Of a stretch of 64,000 bases of DNA, positions 1 through 9,882 are shown piece by piece. The notes beneath the pieces were generated by a model. It worked only from the letters and a program-made list of their open reading frames with translations, did not search any database and was not told where the DNA came from. The translations under genes were made by a program, and so were the position numbers. The DNA is from Streptomyces sp. P3 (lineage in GTDB: Bacteria > Actinomycetota > Actinomycetes > Streptomycetales > Streptomycetaceae). The stretch's first letter is position 1. Every line of letters begins with the position of its first letter. Location: positions 186,001 through 250,000 of the forward strand of contig JAFEKX020000001.1 in NCBI GenBank assembly GCA_016893485.2, read 5' to 3'.

Positions 1-1
1 A

Positions 2-543
2 GCCGAGCGGACCGCCGACCGACTGGACCCACTGGACCCACTGGACCAGCAACTGGCGGACGCACTCCTGGACGAAGTGCGGGTCACCGACGTGACGCTG
101 CCTTGGCCGCGCGTACCGAACACCCACAATTCACCGCCCGACGGCGCCTGGCTGCACTCCTGCGCGACCGCGCCCTGGCCACCCACGTGGTCCCGGACCC
201 CTGCGGACTGGGGCTTAACGTCGACGCCAACCTCTACCTCCCGATCCCGCCCGCACACCTGGACACCGCCGGGCGCACCCTGGCGGCCCATCCGTCCGTG
301 CACGGCGTCCTTGCTCTTCCCGGCCCGTCCAACCTCAGCGCCGCCGTGTGGCTGCACGACCTGGAAGACCTCCGCCGCTTCATCACCCAAGACCTCGCAT
401 ACCTGCCCGTCACCAGCATCGACACTGTTCCGGTGGGCCACGCGGCGAAACGACCGGGCCGCCTTCCGGCCGGCGGCTGTACACCGGGTGGCACGTCCTT
501 GCGTGCGAGGAGTGCCACCCGGGCGCCTGTCCGGGGTCAGTAG
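2..543 (+). pseudogene. Lrp/AsnC-family regulator remnant, cut by window edge
   Basis: The two halves read in different frames. Bases 2-100 give an AsnC-like start (LDPLDQQLADALL), and 103-543 give an AsnC ligand-binding domain (VDANLYLPIPPAHLD, then SAAVWLHDLEDLRRF and DTVPVGHAAKRPG). Family members are one-component regulators of about 150 residues, or double-length ones, with an N-terminal HTH and a C-terminal RAM-type sensor fold. The order of motifs here suggests a double-length AsnC protein that has lost part of its middle and shifted frame. The C-terminus after AKRPG has no family likeness. The 5' end lies outside the window. Its stop overlaps the stop of the convergent NTF2-like gene. 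Confidence 0.55.
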
Positions 544-895
544 GCGGGTTCGTTACGGACGATGATCAGCGAGGTGATCTTGTCGTCGCAGACCGTGAAG
601 TAGTTGGTCATGAACAGCTCGCCGTGCAGGTTGGTCTTGTCGTACTCGCCGTCGTAGCGGGCGCGCACGATCTGGTCCCCGTAGTGGTCCACGACCTCGG
701 TCACCTCAAGGTGACCTTGTCTCCGACGATCTCCTTGGCGACCCAGCGGCGGATGGCCGCGGCACCGCGAAACTCGCGGCGCACATCGTTGACAAAGGCG
801 TCCTCGGCAAACGTGGCAACGATCGCGTCCTCATCGAACGCGTTGACGGCACGGACGTGCTCGGCCAGGACCGGCAGCAGCGCGGTGTTGGACAT
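537..895 (-). pseudogene. NTF2/SnoaL-like small protein, one frameshift
   Basis: The N-terminal 64 residues (MSNTALLPVLAEHVRAVN, then AIVATFAEDAFVND and AAIRRWVAKEIVG) and the C-terminal part in another frame (VTEVVDHYGDQIVRARYDG, then GELFMTNYFTVCDDKI) together make a normal NTF2-like fold of about 119 residues. This is the SnoaL-like polyketide cyclase/isomerase superfamily, and the substrate cannot be predicted. The frame breaks near 707, where one G is missing (TTGAGG where TTGGAGG restores the frame). The gene is divergent from the MerR/GyrI regulator at 1033, which probably controls it. The ATG at 893-895 follows a GGAGG-type site. Confidence 0.7.
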
Positions 896-995
896 GAGGG
901 GACCTCCCTGGTGCGGGGTTCACGGCCACCACCCCGGCGGCCTGGTCACCACACTCGGCGCTCCGGCTGCGGGAGGATCAACACCGGATCTGCCG

Positions 996-1026
996 GTCGA
1001 CTCTCCCGCAGGGGAGGGTCGATACT
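996..1026 (+). promoter_or_regulatory. MerR-type operator/promoter
   Basis: A 26-bp inverted repeat occupies 997-1022: left arm TCGACTCTCCC, spacer GCAG, right arm GGGAGGGTCGA, with one mismatch between the arms. It lies between a possible -35 (GTCGAC, 996-1001) and -10 (GATACT, 1021-1026) separated by 19 bp, the long spacer typical of MerR-regulated promoters. The predicted transcript would start at or very near the ATG at 1033, so the regulator may be made from a leaderless mRNA and autoregulated. Confidence 0.6.
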
Positions 1027-1032
1027 GGCGCG

Positions 1033-1853
1033 ATGAAGCAGACACTGACGGTCGGGGACTTCTCTCGGGTGACGCACCTGAGCGTCAAGACGCTGCGCCA
1101 CTACCACCAGGTCGGCTTGCTGGACCCCGACGATGTCGACCCCGACACCGGCTACCGCTACTACGCGCTCGACCAGGTCCCCACCGCGCAGGTCATCCGA
1201 CGCCTGCGGGACCTGAACATGCCCATCGCCGATGTCAAGGCTGTCCTGGCCACCTCGGACGCGGCAGCGCGCGGCGAGGTGATCGTCAGGCACCTGGACC
1301 GCTTGGAAACGGAGCTGGCCCGGACCCGCGCTGCGGTCGAATCCGTGCGCAACCTGCTGCAACGCCCGGCGGGCGACTCCGTCGAGTACCGCACAGTGCC
1401 GCCCTGCCCAGCCGCGGGCATCACCGCGGCCGTGGACCGCGGAGACCTGCTGCCCTGGTGGCAGGGCGCAATGGGGAACTGCACGCCGCAGTCCAAGCCC
1501 AGGGCCTGGACCCGACTGGTCCCCCAGGTGGCTTGTACGCGAGCGAGATCTTCCAGGACGACCATGGCCAGGCCACGGTCTTCGTCCCGGCAGAGGGGCC
1601 CGTGCGCCCCATCGGCCGGGTCGAGCCGTTGCTCATCCCGGCCGCCGAACTCGCGGTCATCACCCACCACGGCCCACTGGCCGACGTCGACCTCACCTAC
1701 GGCGAACTCGGCGCCCACACCATCCGACACGAGATCAGCGTCGCAGGCCCACTACGCGAGTACTACCTGCGCGCCGCCCACAACAGCTCCGACCCCTCGC
1801 AATGGACCACCGAGATCGGCTGGCCCATCTTCCGGGCCGAACACGACCAGTGA
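1033..1853 (+). pseudogene. MerR-family regulator with GyrI-like effector domain, one frameshift
   Basis: The N-terminus is a classic MerR winged helix (MKQTLTVGDFSRVTHLSVKT, then LRHYHQVGLLDPD and TGYRYYALDQV), followed by a coiled-coil dimer helix and a C-terminal GyrI/SOUL-type effector-binding domain (ELAVITHHGPLADVDLTYGE, and EYYLRAAHN near the end). BmrR and TipA-like regulators with this arrangement sense bulky or cationic compounds and activate a linked gene. The frame breaks in the G run at 1473-1476; one added G gives a continuous protein of about 273 residues. A MerR-type promoter lies just upstream, and the divergent NTF2-like gene is the likely target. Confidence 0.85.
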
Positions 1854-1859
1854 AGCCGC

Positions 1860-2500
1860 ATTTCCACCGCGCCCCCAGAGCGTCAACGGATCCGTGCTCA
1901 CGGAGCACATCCAGGCCCAGACCGAGCGCTTCGGCGCCGAGGTGCTCGACGACGACATCGTCGCTGGCACAGCTGCGCAAAGATGTCCCGCACCGCAGGA
2001 TCAGAGTCCGCCAGCACCAGCCGAGCCAGCTCCAACCGGCTCTCATCGAGCACGAGCACATGCCCACCCGTCGTCGTCGCGTCCGCCGGACGGTAGCGCC
2101 CGGTCCCAAGGGGCACATGCTCGGGATCCGAGGGGCCGGTCAAATGCCGGTGCGAGCGTTGATTCAGAGCCGGTAGAACCCGACATGGGGTAGAAGCTCG
2201 GGTAGCACAGACTTCAGTTGGACGCGACGAACCTGACGCCTCCGGCGACCTGTGTGGAGAGGCCGGCTCGGCGGACGCTGTCCCTGTTCCGGCGGTCAGC
2301 GTGAAGTCAGGGTGCCGCGCTGCCCAGGGTCGGCGTGACTGGTCATTGACCTCAACGTTGCTGGTGCTCATGATCACGCGGAAGTGCTCCCGAATCTGCG
2401 GAACCTACAGAGCCGCTGCGGTAAATCCCTGCCCGGCGCTCCCGCAGCGGCGCTCTACGTCGTCGTCGTGCTTGCCCTGCGCTTCTCGGGAAGCAGCATG
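1860..2500. other. 640-bp stretch with no assignable gene
   Basis: No full-length gene is convincing. On the minus strand, 1930-2180 has a protein-like stretch (HVLVLDESRLELARLVLADS, then DPAVRDIFAQL, then in another frame VVVEHLGAEALGLGLDVL). It could be the end of a decayed conserved hypothetical protein. I do not recognise the family. Confidence 0.25.
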
Positions 2501-2673
2501 GGTGGTGGATGGCGTCGACGGCGGGGCTGGTTGTGACGCCGCTGGCGCTGTGGGTGACGTGGCTGCGCAGGCGTTCCGCGGAGCGGGCGAGGGAGTTCGG
2601 CCGACGCCACGGGCCGTCAGCGTCGTTGTGCTACCTCAGAATTCGGCGGAGCAACAACGACGCCGTCGTCAAT

Positions 2674-2880
2674 TCAGTGCGATGTGCGTCTTCTACGGCC
2701 GATCAGATACACAGCTCTGGCCACAATAGAAGCGCAGGCCAGGACAGCGATCGCCTTGATGATCGATCCGATGCCTGAGGTCACGGCGGCCGCAGCTAGT
2801 GCTACAGCGAGCAGCGCCGCTATCCACGGAATGCACCTGTCCAGGGGGCCGTCGTTGCGAAACGGATTCTCCACTGTCAT
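2674..2880 (-). CDS. Small membrane protein, unknown function
   Basis: The product is a 66-68 residue protein with a short polar N-terminus (ENPFRNDGPLDRC), two closely spaced hydrophobic stretches (IPWIAALLAVALAAAAVTSG and IIKAIAVLACASIVARAVYL) and a basic tail (IGRRRRTSH), so probably a small integral membrane protein with its C-terminus inside. Two starts are possible. The ATG at 2880 lies directly on the GAGGAG ribosome binding site, whereas the GTG at 2874 is 6 nt downstream of it, so GTG is the better start. No known family is recognised, and it does not obviously pair with a neighbour. Confidence 0.5.
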   Translation of the reverse strand: MTVENPFRNDGPLDRCIPWIAALLAVALAAAAVTSGIGSIIKAIAVLACASIVARAVYLIGRRRRTSH

Positions 2881-3159
2881 CTCCTCGCGCACTCTGCAAA
2901 TGACAGGTACGCATACCCGACGAAGTGCGAAACGTTCTCTCGTAGGCACTTTCCACAGAGTTCAGCGAGCCAGGCCAGGGGGAGTTTGACCGCTGGGCTC
3001 ACGGAGACATCGGCGCGGGCGTGCTTGCTGGTGCCCCGCCCGTAGCGGTTCTGCGAGAGGATCGACGGCGATCCTACGTGGCTGGACAGGGTCCGGGGCC
3101 AAGAGGGTCACGAGGAGACCGCACTGGGGCGGCTGCACGACACGCGAGAGGGACTACCA

Positions 3160-5548
3160 GTGACCGGGATCAAGCTGCGCGACCACCAGGTCGAGGCCGT
3201 AGCCGCCATCGTGCGGGGCCTGGACATCCCACCCGGGGATCTCTGAGAACGGTCTACGTGGGCAGGTGCACGCCGCGTGCGGCACGGGGAAGACCATCAT
3301 TGCGGCGGCGTCGGCGAGGCGGCTTGTGCCCAGGGGGCGTGTTCTCGTGCTGGTGCCGACGCTGGACCTTCTGGCGCAGACGGTGAAGGCGTGGCATGTC
3401 GCCGGGCACAAAGGGGCCTGCGGTTGCGGTGTGTTCACTGCAGGACGACCCGGAGCTGAGGGACCTTCGGGTGCGTTCGACCACGAACCCTGTGCAGTTG
3501 GCGCTGTGGCACGGGCAGGGTCCTGTGACGATCTATGCGACGTACGCCAGTCTGGGTGTCCTGGCTGAGGCTTTCGAGGGCGTATACGGACAGCAACTGG
3601 CGCCGGTGGACCTGGCGGTGGTGGATGAGGCGCACCGGACGTCTGGGTCGATGGGTAAGGCGTGGGCGGACATCCACGACCAGAGCATCATCCCGGCGCG
3701 CCGGCGGCTGTACCTGACGGCGACGCCGCGGATCTGGGAAGAGCGGCTCAACCGCGAGGTTGCCGAGGGAGTGTGGGACCCGTTGCCGCGTGAGATGGCG
3801 GCTTCCATGGACGACGAGAAGGTCTTCGGGCCCGTCCTGTACAAGCTCTCGCTGGCGTCGGCCGTCTCGCGCGGTCTGCTTGCCCGCTACCAGATCATCG
3901 TCCTGGAGCTGAAGGACCCGATCGTCACACCCGCGCGGCTGATGGGCGAGGAGCGGCGCAGCGAGGAAGTACGTGGGCAGCGGATCGGAGCTTTGCAGGC
4001 CGCTCTGCTCCACACCATGGCGCAGTACAACCTGTCGACGTGCATCACCTTCCATCACCGGACGATCGAGGCCCAGGCGTACGCGGAGGGCCTGGAGCAC
4101 GTGGCCGCCAAGCTGCACGCGGATCGGCCGGAGACGTACCCCGCTGGGATCTGGGCGGACTGGCTGTGCGGGGAGCACGTCCCCGAACACCGGCGGGAAG
4201 TCCTCGGTTCGTTCGGGACCACGGCGCAGCGGGCCGTTCTCTCCAACTGCCGCGTTCTGGGTGAGGGGTCGATATTCGAAGCGTGGATTCGGTTGCCCTG
4301 CTGGACCCCAAGGGGCGCCGCACGACATCGTCCAGGCCGTCGGCCGGGCGCTCCGGCAAAAGCCCGGACAGGGCAAGCTCGCCTCCCTGATCGTGCCCGT
4401 CTTCCTCCAGCCGGGAGAACAGCCCGAGGACATGTTCACCTCCGGTTCCTACCGGCCCCTGGTGAAAGTCCTCGAAGGCCTGCGGGCTCACGATGAAGAG
4501 GCCGTGGAACTGCTCGCCATCCCCAGGAGCCGCAGAAAGACGTCGCACAGCCATCCGTGAACATCGGTGTCGCCCCAGAGGAGGGCGAGCACGAGTCTCG
4601 CCTGCTGCTGCGTTTTGCCGCCCCACGCGACCCGGTGATGGTCGCGGACTGGGTCTCCTTCAACGTCATCAACACCGAACGCCAGGACTGGGCACGCGGC
4701 TGGGCGGCACTCAAGAAGTTCACCGAACGGGAGCGGCACGCCCGAGTCCCTTATGGGCACAAAGAGGGCGCGACACCACTTGGACAATGGGTCGCAGAAC
4801 AACGACGCGCGTACACAGCCGAACAGATGACCGGCCAACGCGCGAGGCGACTTGAGCAACTCGGCATGGTGTGGTCCGTGGCAGATGAGCGGTTCCAGGA
4901 GAACCTCGAAGCCGCCAAGGCGTACTACGACCAGCACTGGACGCTCTGCGCCCCCGCACCGCGACCATGCTGGATCGGCCGGTGGGGATGTGGCTGGCGA
5001 ATGTGCGGCGGCCCGGCGCGCTGGAGGGCCATCCCGAATGGAAGACGGCGCTGGAGGCCGTGGACGAGGACTGGAACCCGGACTGGCCGCCGGACTGGCA
5101 ACGCCACTACGCCGCCCTGCGCGAACTGGTCGCCGACGAAGAAGGCCAAGCCGGCACGGTAGAGGTCCTGCCCGGCGTCACCGTCCACGGCATGGACATC
5201 GGGAAATGGCTGGCCCGGCAGCGCAAGCCCGAGGTCTGGCAGGCCCTTCACGACGGGCAGCGCGAGCGCATGGAACAACTCGGCATCGCGCCTCCGGCCC
5301 CGGAGCCGGAGGCCCCACGAAGCCGTCCAAGACGCCCTTGGGGGCCTTCGAGCGGGGCGTCGCGGCCCTGGCGCGGTATAGAGCCCGCACCAGCTCCGTG
5401 ACGGTCCCCAGGGCTCACGTAGAGCGGCTGGATGACGGCACGGACGTCAAGCTCGGGGTGTGGATCATGAACCAAAAAGGGCCGCCGCGCGAAGCTGACC
5501 GCCGACAAGCTTCAGCAGCTCGCCGATCTCGGACTCAACTGGGAATAG
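3160..5548 (+). pseudogene. DEAD/DEAH superfamily II helicase with helicase-associated repeats, several frameshifts
   Basis: Joining the frames gives about 800 residues. In order they hold a Q-motif-like start (KLRDHQVEAVAAIVRGLD), Walker A (ACGTGKT, about 3276), Walker B (VVDEAHRTSG, about 3620), motif III (LTATPR), motif VI (IVQAVGRALRQKPGQ, about 4325), then several helicase-associated (HA) repeats (WARGWAALKKFTERERHARV; KLGVWI near the end). The start chosen is the GTG at 3160 after GAGAGGG. Frame changes occur near 3250, 3400, 4290, 4555, 4960, 5300 and 5480, so no full-length product is made as the sequence stands. The gene ends NWE-stop. HA-domain helicases are frequent in Streptomyces accessory DNA, and the role of this one is unknown. 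It lies 1.4 kb upstream of tap-tpg on the same strand. Confidence 0.8.
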
Positions 5549-5769
5549 CTGTGTGACGTTCAGCGGGTGGTGGTTTCGGCGTGCATCCATGCGGCGCAGG
5601 CCGATGCGGGCGACGGTGAGTTCTTCCTCGAGTGAGGCGGTGTGGCCCCACACCCCGGGCAACCCCAGACAAGCAGAGACCCGCAGCCGGCGACCTGCCC
5701 CTGACCAGCACCCCCGACCACGCCTGCCGCCACGCGCAACAGCACGGGCATCTCACCTTCGCCAACACC
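5549..5769. other. Gap with no recognised gene
   Basis: This stretch lies between the helicase 3' end and the left inverted repeat. Short open frames exist on both strands, but none shows family likeness or a good ribosome binding site. Confidence 0.3.
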
Positions 5770-5835
5770 GACCGCGAGTTTGTGTCGTCGGAGTTTGATC
5801 ACCACAGGTCAGCGACCCAGCGCACGTCCGGCGCG
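5770..5835 (+). repeat. Left copy of a 66-bp inverted repeat flanking the DUF4232 gene
   Basis: This copy contains GGAGTTTGATCACC and matches the reverse complement of 6727-6792 at about 80 percent of positions. Translated in the same relative frame, both copies read SSEFDH followed by ATQRT, which suggests the repeats are two tails of one former coding sequence or mobile element. Confidence 0.6.
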
Positions 5836-5933
5836 CCGAGTCGCTGACCTGCACATATGTGCAGTGCCTCATACACGTGTAGGTCAGAGCGTTGCGATCA
5901 TCCCGCAGGCTCCGCGTTTTGTGGGGACGGGGG

Positions 5934-6504
5934 TCAGGAAGGCTTGACTGCCGAGACCGGGGTGACGGTCACCTTGTTGTCGCACTCGGCCCACACCCCG
6001 TCGTTCAGGGCGACCTGGTGCTTCCCGGAGTGCAGCAGCCCGATGACCATCGTCGGATACGCCTTCGGAGTCTTGCCGGACACGCAGTAGCCGTCGCCCT
6101 CGCCCTGGACCTGGACGAAGGTCAGCTTCACCCACGCCTTGCCGTGCGGCCGGAGCGTCACGGTGGTCGCCCTGCCGGTGGGGGTGACCTTGAGCGGGGG
6201 TGTTGTGGGCGGGAGAGCCGTTGCCGGCGCCCGCGACCGTCGGGTGGCCCTTCAGGGCGCACGCCTTCCGGGAGACGTTGGTGAACTGCACGACCGCCGC
6301 CCCGGTCCCGGTCCCGACGGGCCGGTGGACGGCCTGCCAGGCGCTGACCTGGAGGGCGGAGGCCGGGCAGGCGGGCGGCGGGGTGGAGGTGGAGGTACTC
6401 GCCGCCATGGCGGTGCCGGGCAGGATGCCGGTCACCGCCGCCGCGACGGCCGTGACCGCCGTCGTCGCCAGAACCGCCCTGCGAATGCCGTTGCTGTGCC
6501 GCAT
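5934..6504 (-). pseudogene. Secreted DUF4232 protein, one frameshift
   Basis: It begins with a typical Sec signal peptide (MRHSNGIRRAVLATTAVTAV, cleavage after MAA), then a Thr/Ser/Pro linker and a DUF4232 domain (CPASALQVSAWQAVHRPVG, AAVVQFTNVSRKACALKGHP and, after the shift, WVKLTFVQVQGEGDGYCV, then LNDGVWAECDNKVTVTPVS). DUF4232 proteins are secreted, often lipid- or wall-associated actinobacterial proteins of unknown function; the paired cysteines probably form disulfides. The frame breaks at the G run 6196-6200 (one base too many). The restored length is about 190 residues. The gene sits alone between two inverted repeats, as if carried in by a mobile element. Confidence 0.75.
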
Positions 6505-6726
6505 GTTGTCGTCCCCTGAGTCGTCTCGTCCGCGGGTTTCGGTCGTCGGTTGTTGCCCCGCGGTACGCGTGGTCGTTGTACGTGAGTGCAGACAGGGCGG
6601 GAGAGCGGCAGGTTCCGTGTGGCGGCTCTTGTGACGGAACGGTGACGACAGGCCGCACCCGTGCAGATCGCCGGCAGGGCAGACAGAAGCACCTCCGGTG
6701 CACCACGGGTTTTACCAGCCCCCGGC

Positions 6727-6792
6727 GGGCACCGAAGGTGCGCTGAGTCGCTGGCCCGCGGTGATCAAACTCCGATGACACGAACCCGCGTT
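6727..6792 (-). repeat. Right copy of the 66-bp inverted repeat
   Basis: On the minus strand this matches 5770-5835 with about a dozen differences. The identical core is CGGAGTTTGATCACC. The pair encloses about 0.9 kb holding only the DUF4232 gene. No transposase is visible between the repeats. Confidence 0.6.
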
Positions 6793-6944
6793 CTTCAAAG
6801 TCCGACGGCAAACGGTCAAGATCCAGTGGCACGGGACGCCCCCGACGACTCGCCGCACTCGGGCTGGAGTGGACACAGGAAGGTTAAGAGATGGGCTAAG
6901 TTTCGGGTTAAGCGCTATCGAGTCCTGAGGTAAAGGTGCAGGCA

Positions 6945-9046
6945 ATGGCATCCGAGGAAGAGCTGTTCGCGTCCGTCGACGCTCTGCTGGAGGAGGAGCC
7001 ACATCTCCCCCTCCGGCGGAGCGTGCCCGGCTTCGTGAGGCTGCCGGGATCACGCAGGCCCGCCTCGCCACCGCGTTGAAGACGACGACCCAGTCGGTGA
7101 AGAACTGGGAGAACGGCCGCTCGGAGCCGAAGTCACCGCGCCTGGATGCCTATCAGCGGCTGCTGAACGGGTGGGCCGCGAAGTATCCCGCACCCGGTGC
7201 AGCCGCAGCTACCGCGGCTCCCGCGCCGGCGGCGGCGTCCAGTGAACCGGCCGCGTCCGAGGCGCGAACGGCAGACACCCCGCTGACTCCCCCGTTCCAG
7301 CCACCGCAGCAGCACGTCCCGCCTCCCGGCCGACCTCGGCATCGCGCCACCCAGCCGCAAAGACAGCAGCCCAGCCCTCAGCCGATCCACGCTTCCCGCA
7401 CGGCCCGCTCGCCGTCCTGGACGGCGACGGCTCCGCCTACGGCACGGGCGGCATCGTGCTCGACTGCCCCGCCACTTCCGTGGTGGAACTGGTGGAGTGG
7501 ACACTGCGCGAGTCCGGCCTCGGCGCTGCCAAACTCAACCGGTACGGCAAGGACTCCGACCCGCTGGTCGTGCTCACCGCTGCGGCCGCCGTGAAGCTCG
7601 GGTTGCCGGAGCGTCTGGAAGGCCACGAGCAGCGCCGCTCCCTGCGTCTGCCCGCCGACCACTCAGTGGTCAAGCAGGTGGTGAAGGCGAAGTGGCAGCT
7701 CACTCAGCGCGGGTTCGGGCCATGGGCACGCATCTACCGCACAGCGCAGGGCCGTGACCGGCAGTGCGTGCAGCTCGCCATCCTGCCCTGGGACGCCCTT
7801 GATGAGCGCTCCTGGCCCGGCGTCGCGGACATGGAGGCGGCCGACATCGCCCGCGTCCTCGGCGTGTACGCGACCCGGGTCCTCACCCCGCGCGGCTCCA
7901 CGGCGGTGTCCGGGCTGGAGCTGATGACGGCGCTGCGCCCGCCGACGAAGGCCGTACAGGACCCGGCAACCGGGAACTGGGTGTCCGGCCACAACCCCGG
8001 CAGCTTGGGGACGCAGCCAGTGGACCCGGCGCCGCCGGAAGCCACCTCCGAGCACCCCGTCGTCGTCAACTCCGGCTGGACTGGCGGGTTCCTCAACGAG
8101 GAGGCCTACCAGTGGGTGCGCTCGGTGGACACGCTCAGCGATGAGGAGTGCACGCTGCCCTTCGCCATCGGCCTGGACCTCAACACCGCCTTCCTCGCCG
8201 CCGCGGCCCGCCTGGTCGTCGGCCTCTCCGCCCCGACCACTTCCACACCCCGAGGTTCAACCCGAAGATCCCCGGCTCCTGGCTGGTCGACCTGTCCCAC
8301 ATCGAGCTGGATCCACGGCTGCCCTCGCCGTTCACGCCGAACGGCACCCGCCCCAGGGCCCGGCCTGGTACCAGACCCACACCATCGCCTACGCCCAGGA
8401 ACTCGGCTACGACGTCCACCCGATCGAGGCATACCTGCGCCGGGAGACCGGTGCGTACCTGGACCCGTGGCACGACCGCCTCAAGACCGCCTACGTCGAC
8501 ACCCTCGCCGACCTCGGCGTCACCAAGGAACTGGACGACCGACAGTTCCTCGCCGCGATGGAGCAGCACAAGCAGGTCGACCCGGCGATGGCCGCCGTCC
8601 TGTCCGCCATCAAAGCGACGGTCAAGGGTGGCGTCGGCAAGCTGCGGGAGCGTCCGCAGGGCAAGTCCTACAAGGAGGGCGAACGGTGGCCAGCCCTTGA
8701 GCGGCCGACCTGGCGACCCGACATCCGCGCAGCCGTCATCAGCAAGGCGCGGGTCAACATGCACCGCAAGCTGAACAACATGGTCAAGATGACGGGCCTG
8801 TACCCGCTCGCGGTGCTGTCCGACTGCGTCGTCTACCCCAGCCCGGGCGACAGCCCGCTGGACTTCCTGCCGTACGCCGCCAGCGGGAAGCCGCAGCCGG
8901 GCGGGTTCCGCCTCGGGCCCACGCCAGGGCTGGCGAAGCTGGAGGGCGTCCAGACGATGCTGTGGGCGGTCGACCTGATGGAACAGGGCTACAACCCCGC
9001 CCGCCACATCAAGGGCGGCGACGCCGTCCTGGACGAAGGAGAGTAA
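6945..9046 (+). pseudogene. tap: Telomere-associated protein Tap, several frameshifts
   Basis: Tap binds the 3' overhang of Streptomyces telomeres and recruits the terminal protein Tpg for end patching. The N-terminus (MASEEELFASVDALLEEE) leads into a helix-turn-helix (REAAGITQARLATALKTT, then SVKNWENGRSEP), an Ala/Pro-rich linker, a middle domain (SVVELVEWTLRESGLGAAKL, ELMTALRPPTKAVQDP), then NPKIPGSWLVDLSHIELDP and a C-terminal domain (SKARVNMHRKLNNMVKM, LYPLAVLSDCVVYPSPGDSP). Restored length is about 700 residues, normal for the family. Frame changes: the C run at 7007-7011 (one C short), the linker at 7310-7440, and near 8238 and 8345. Three bases separate its stop from the tpg start, so the two form an operon. 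Confidence 0.88.
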
Positions 9047-9049
9047 CCG

Positions 9050-9606
9050 GTGAGCGAGATCGACGACGCGATCGAACGCGCCGACCGGGAAGCCTTCACC
9101 CGCCAGCCACCGAAGACCCTCAAGGGCCAGGTCGGCTACCTGCTCAAGCAGCTGGGCAGCGCCAAGGCCGTCGCGCAGGAGATCGGGGTTACCGCAGACT
9201 CCGTCAACCGCTACCGACGCGGAGCCCGCAAACACGCCCGCGCCGACGTCGCCGCGAAGATCGACGACGCAGTACGGACCCGCTGGCAGCCCCAGGTACG
9301 CAAACGCCGACAGAAGCGGGCCGCCACCACGACCGGAATCACCGTGGAGACGAGGGCTCGCTTCGGCTACACCGCACCGGTCGGCACGACCGACGACGGA
9401 CGCTTCAGGCGGCTCACCGTCCACCTCCCCCTACCTACGCGCAACGCCTCTTCGACGCCCGCCACACCGGTGCCAGCGACCAGCAGATGCGCCAGATCAT
9501 CGCCGAAGGACTCAAAGAGATCTACTTCCAAGACGGCGGAGCCCGCGCCACAGGACTCTCCGACGTCACCCTCAACGACATCGACTACCTCGACCTCGAC
9601 TACTGA
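9050..9606 (+). pseudogene. tpg: Telomere terminal protein Tpg, one frameshift
   Basis: Tpg is covalently attached to the 5' ends of linear Streptomyces replicons and primes end patching. Restored, this is a 185-residue protein, the usual Tpg size. It has an N-terminal MSEIDDAIERADREAFTRQ, an HTH-like region (AVAQEIGVTADSVNRYRRGA), the conserved centre (RWQPQVRKRRQKRAATTTG, then RARFGYTAPVGTTDDGR) and an acidic tail (LFDARHTGASDQQMRQIIAE, KEIYFQDGG, DIDYLDLDY). The frame breaks in the C run at 9427-9431; one extra C joins the halves. The GTG start lies 4 nt after the tap stop. With tap it marks a linear replicon. Confidence 0.9.
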
Positions 9607-9882
9607 GTCCGGTCCCCAGCCGGTCAGCGCCGCCGGACCTGTGAGCCGAAGCACATAGTTGTCACATAGGCGGGCTTGCTGTCGCCGTGGGCAGGCAGCG
9701 GTTGCGGTGGACGAATCCGTGGTCGGTCGTCCCCGTCTCCGGGGCGAAGGGACAGCAGGCCGGCCAGCGGGTGCCCGGCGAATCCGGCAAGCACCGCGGC
9801 GGGGATGCCGGGCAGTCCACTCCAACTTCTCGCCCCAGTCCGCCCCGGCGGGCGCTGTCGAAGGTCACAGCGCCGGACGCCC
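9607..9882. other. Gap downstream of tpg
   Basis: No recognisable gene, repeat or terminator is seen. Open frames here are GC-rich shadows. Confidence 0.3.

Noticed and set aside
34..54. Short tandem repeat (ACTGGACCC three times, 28-51)
   Set aside because: It encodes a DPLDPLDQ stretch at the AsnC N-terminus. Too short and coding-like to call a repeat element.
348..1853. A 501-residue plus-strand open frame
   Set aside because: Only its 3' third (from about 1475) is the GyrI-like part of the MerR regulator. The rest runs antisense to the NTF2-like gene and has no family likeness.
8180..9424. A 414-residue minus-strand open frame opposite tap and tpg
   Set aside because: Antisense shadow in GC-rich coding DNA. 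The plus-strand Tap and Tpg similarity is unmistakable.
6945..9606. Interpreting tap-tpg as decayed, non-functional genes
   Set aside because: The shifts located exactly lie in C runs and full-length similarity resumes in each case. A linear replicon would need these genes, so read error is the simpler view.
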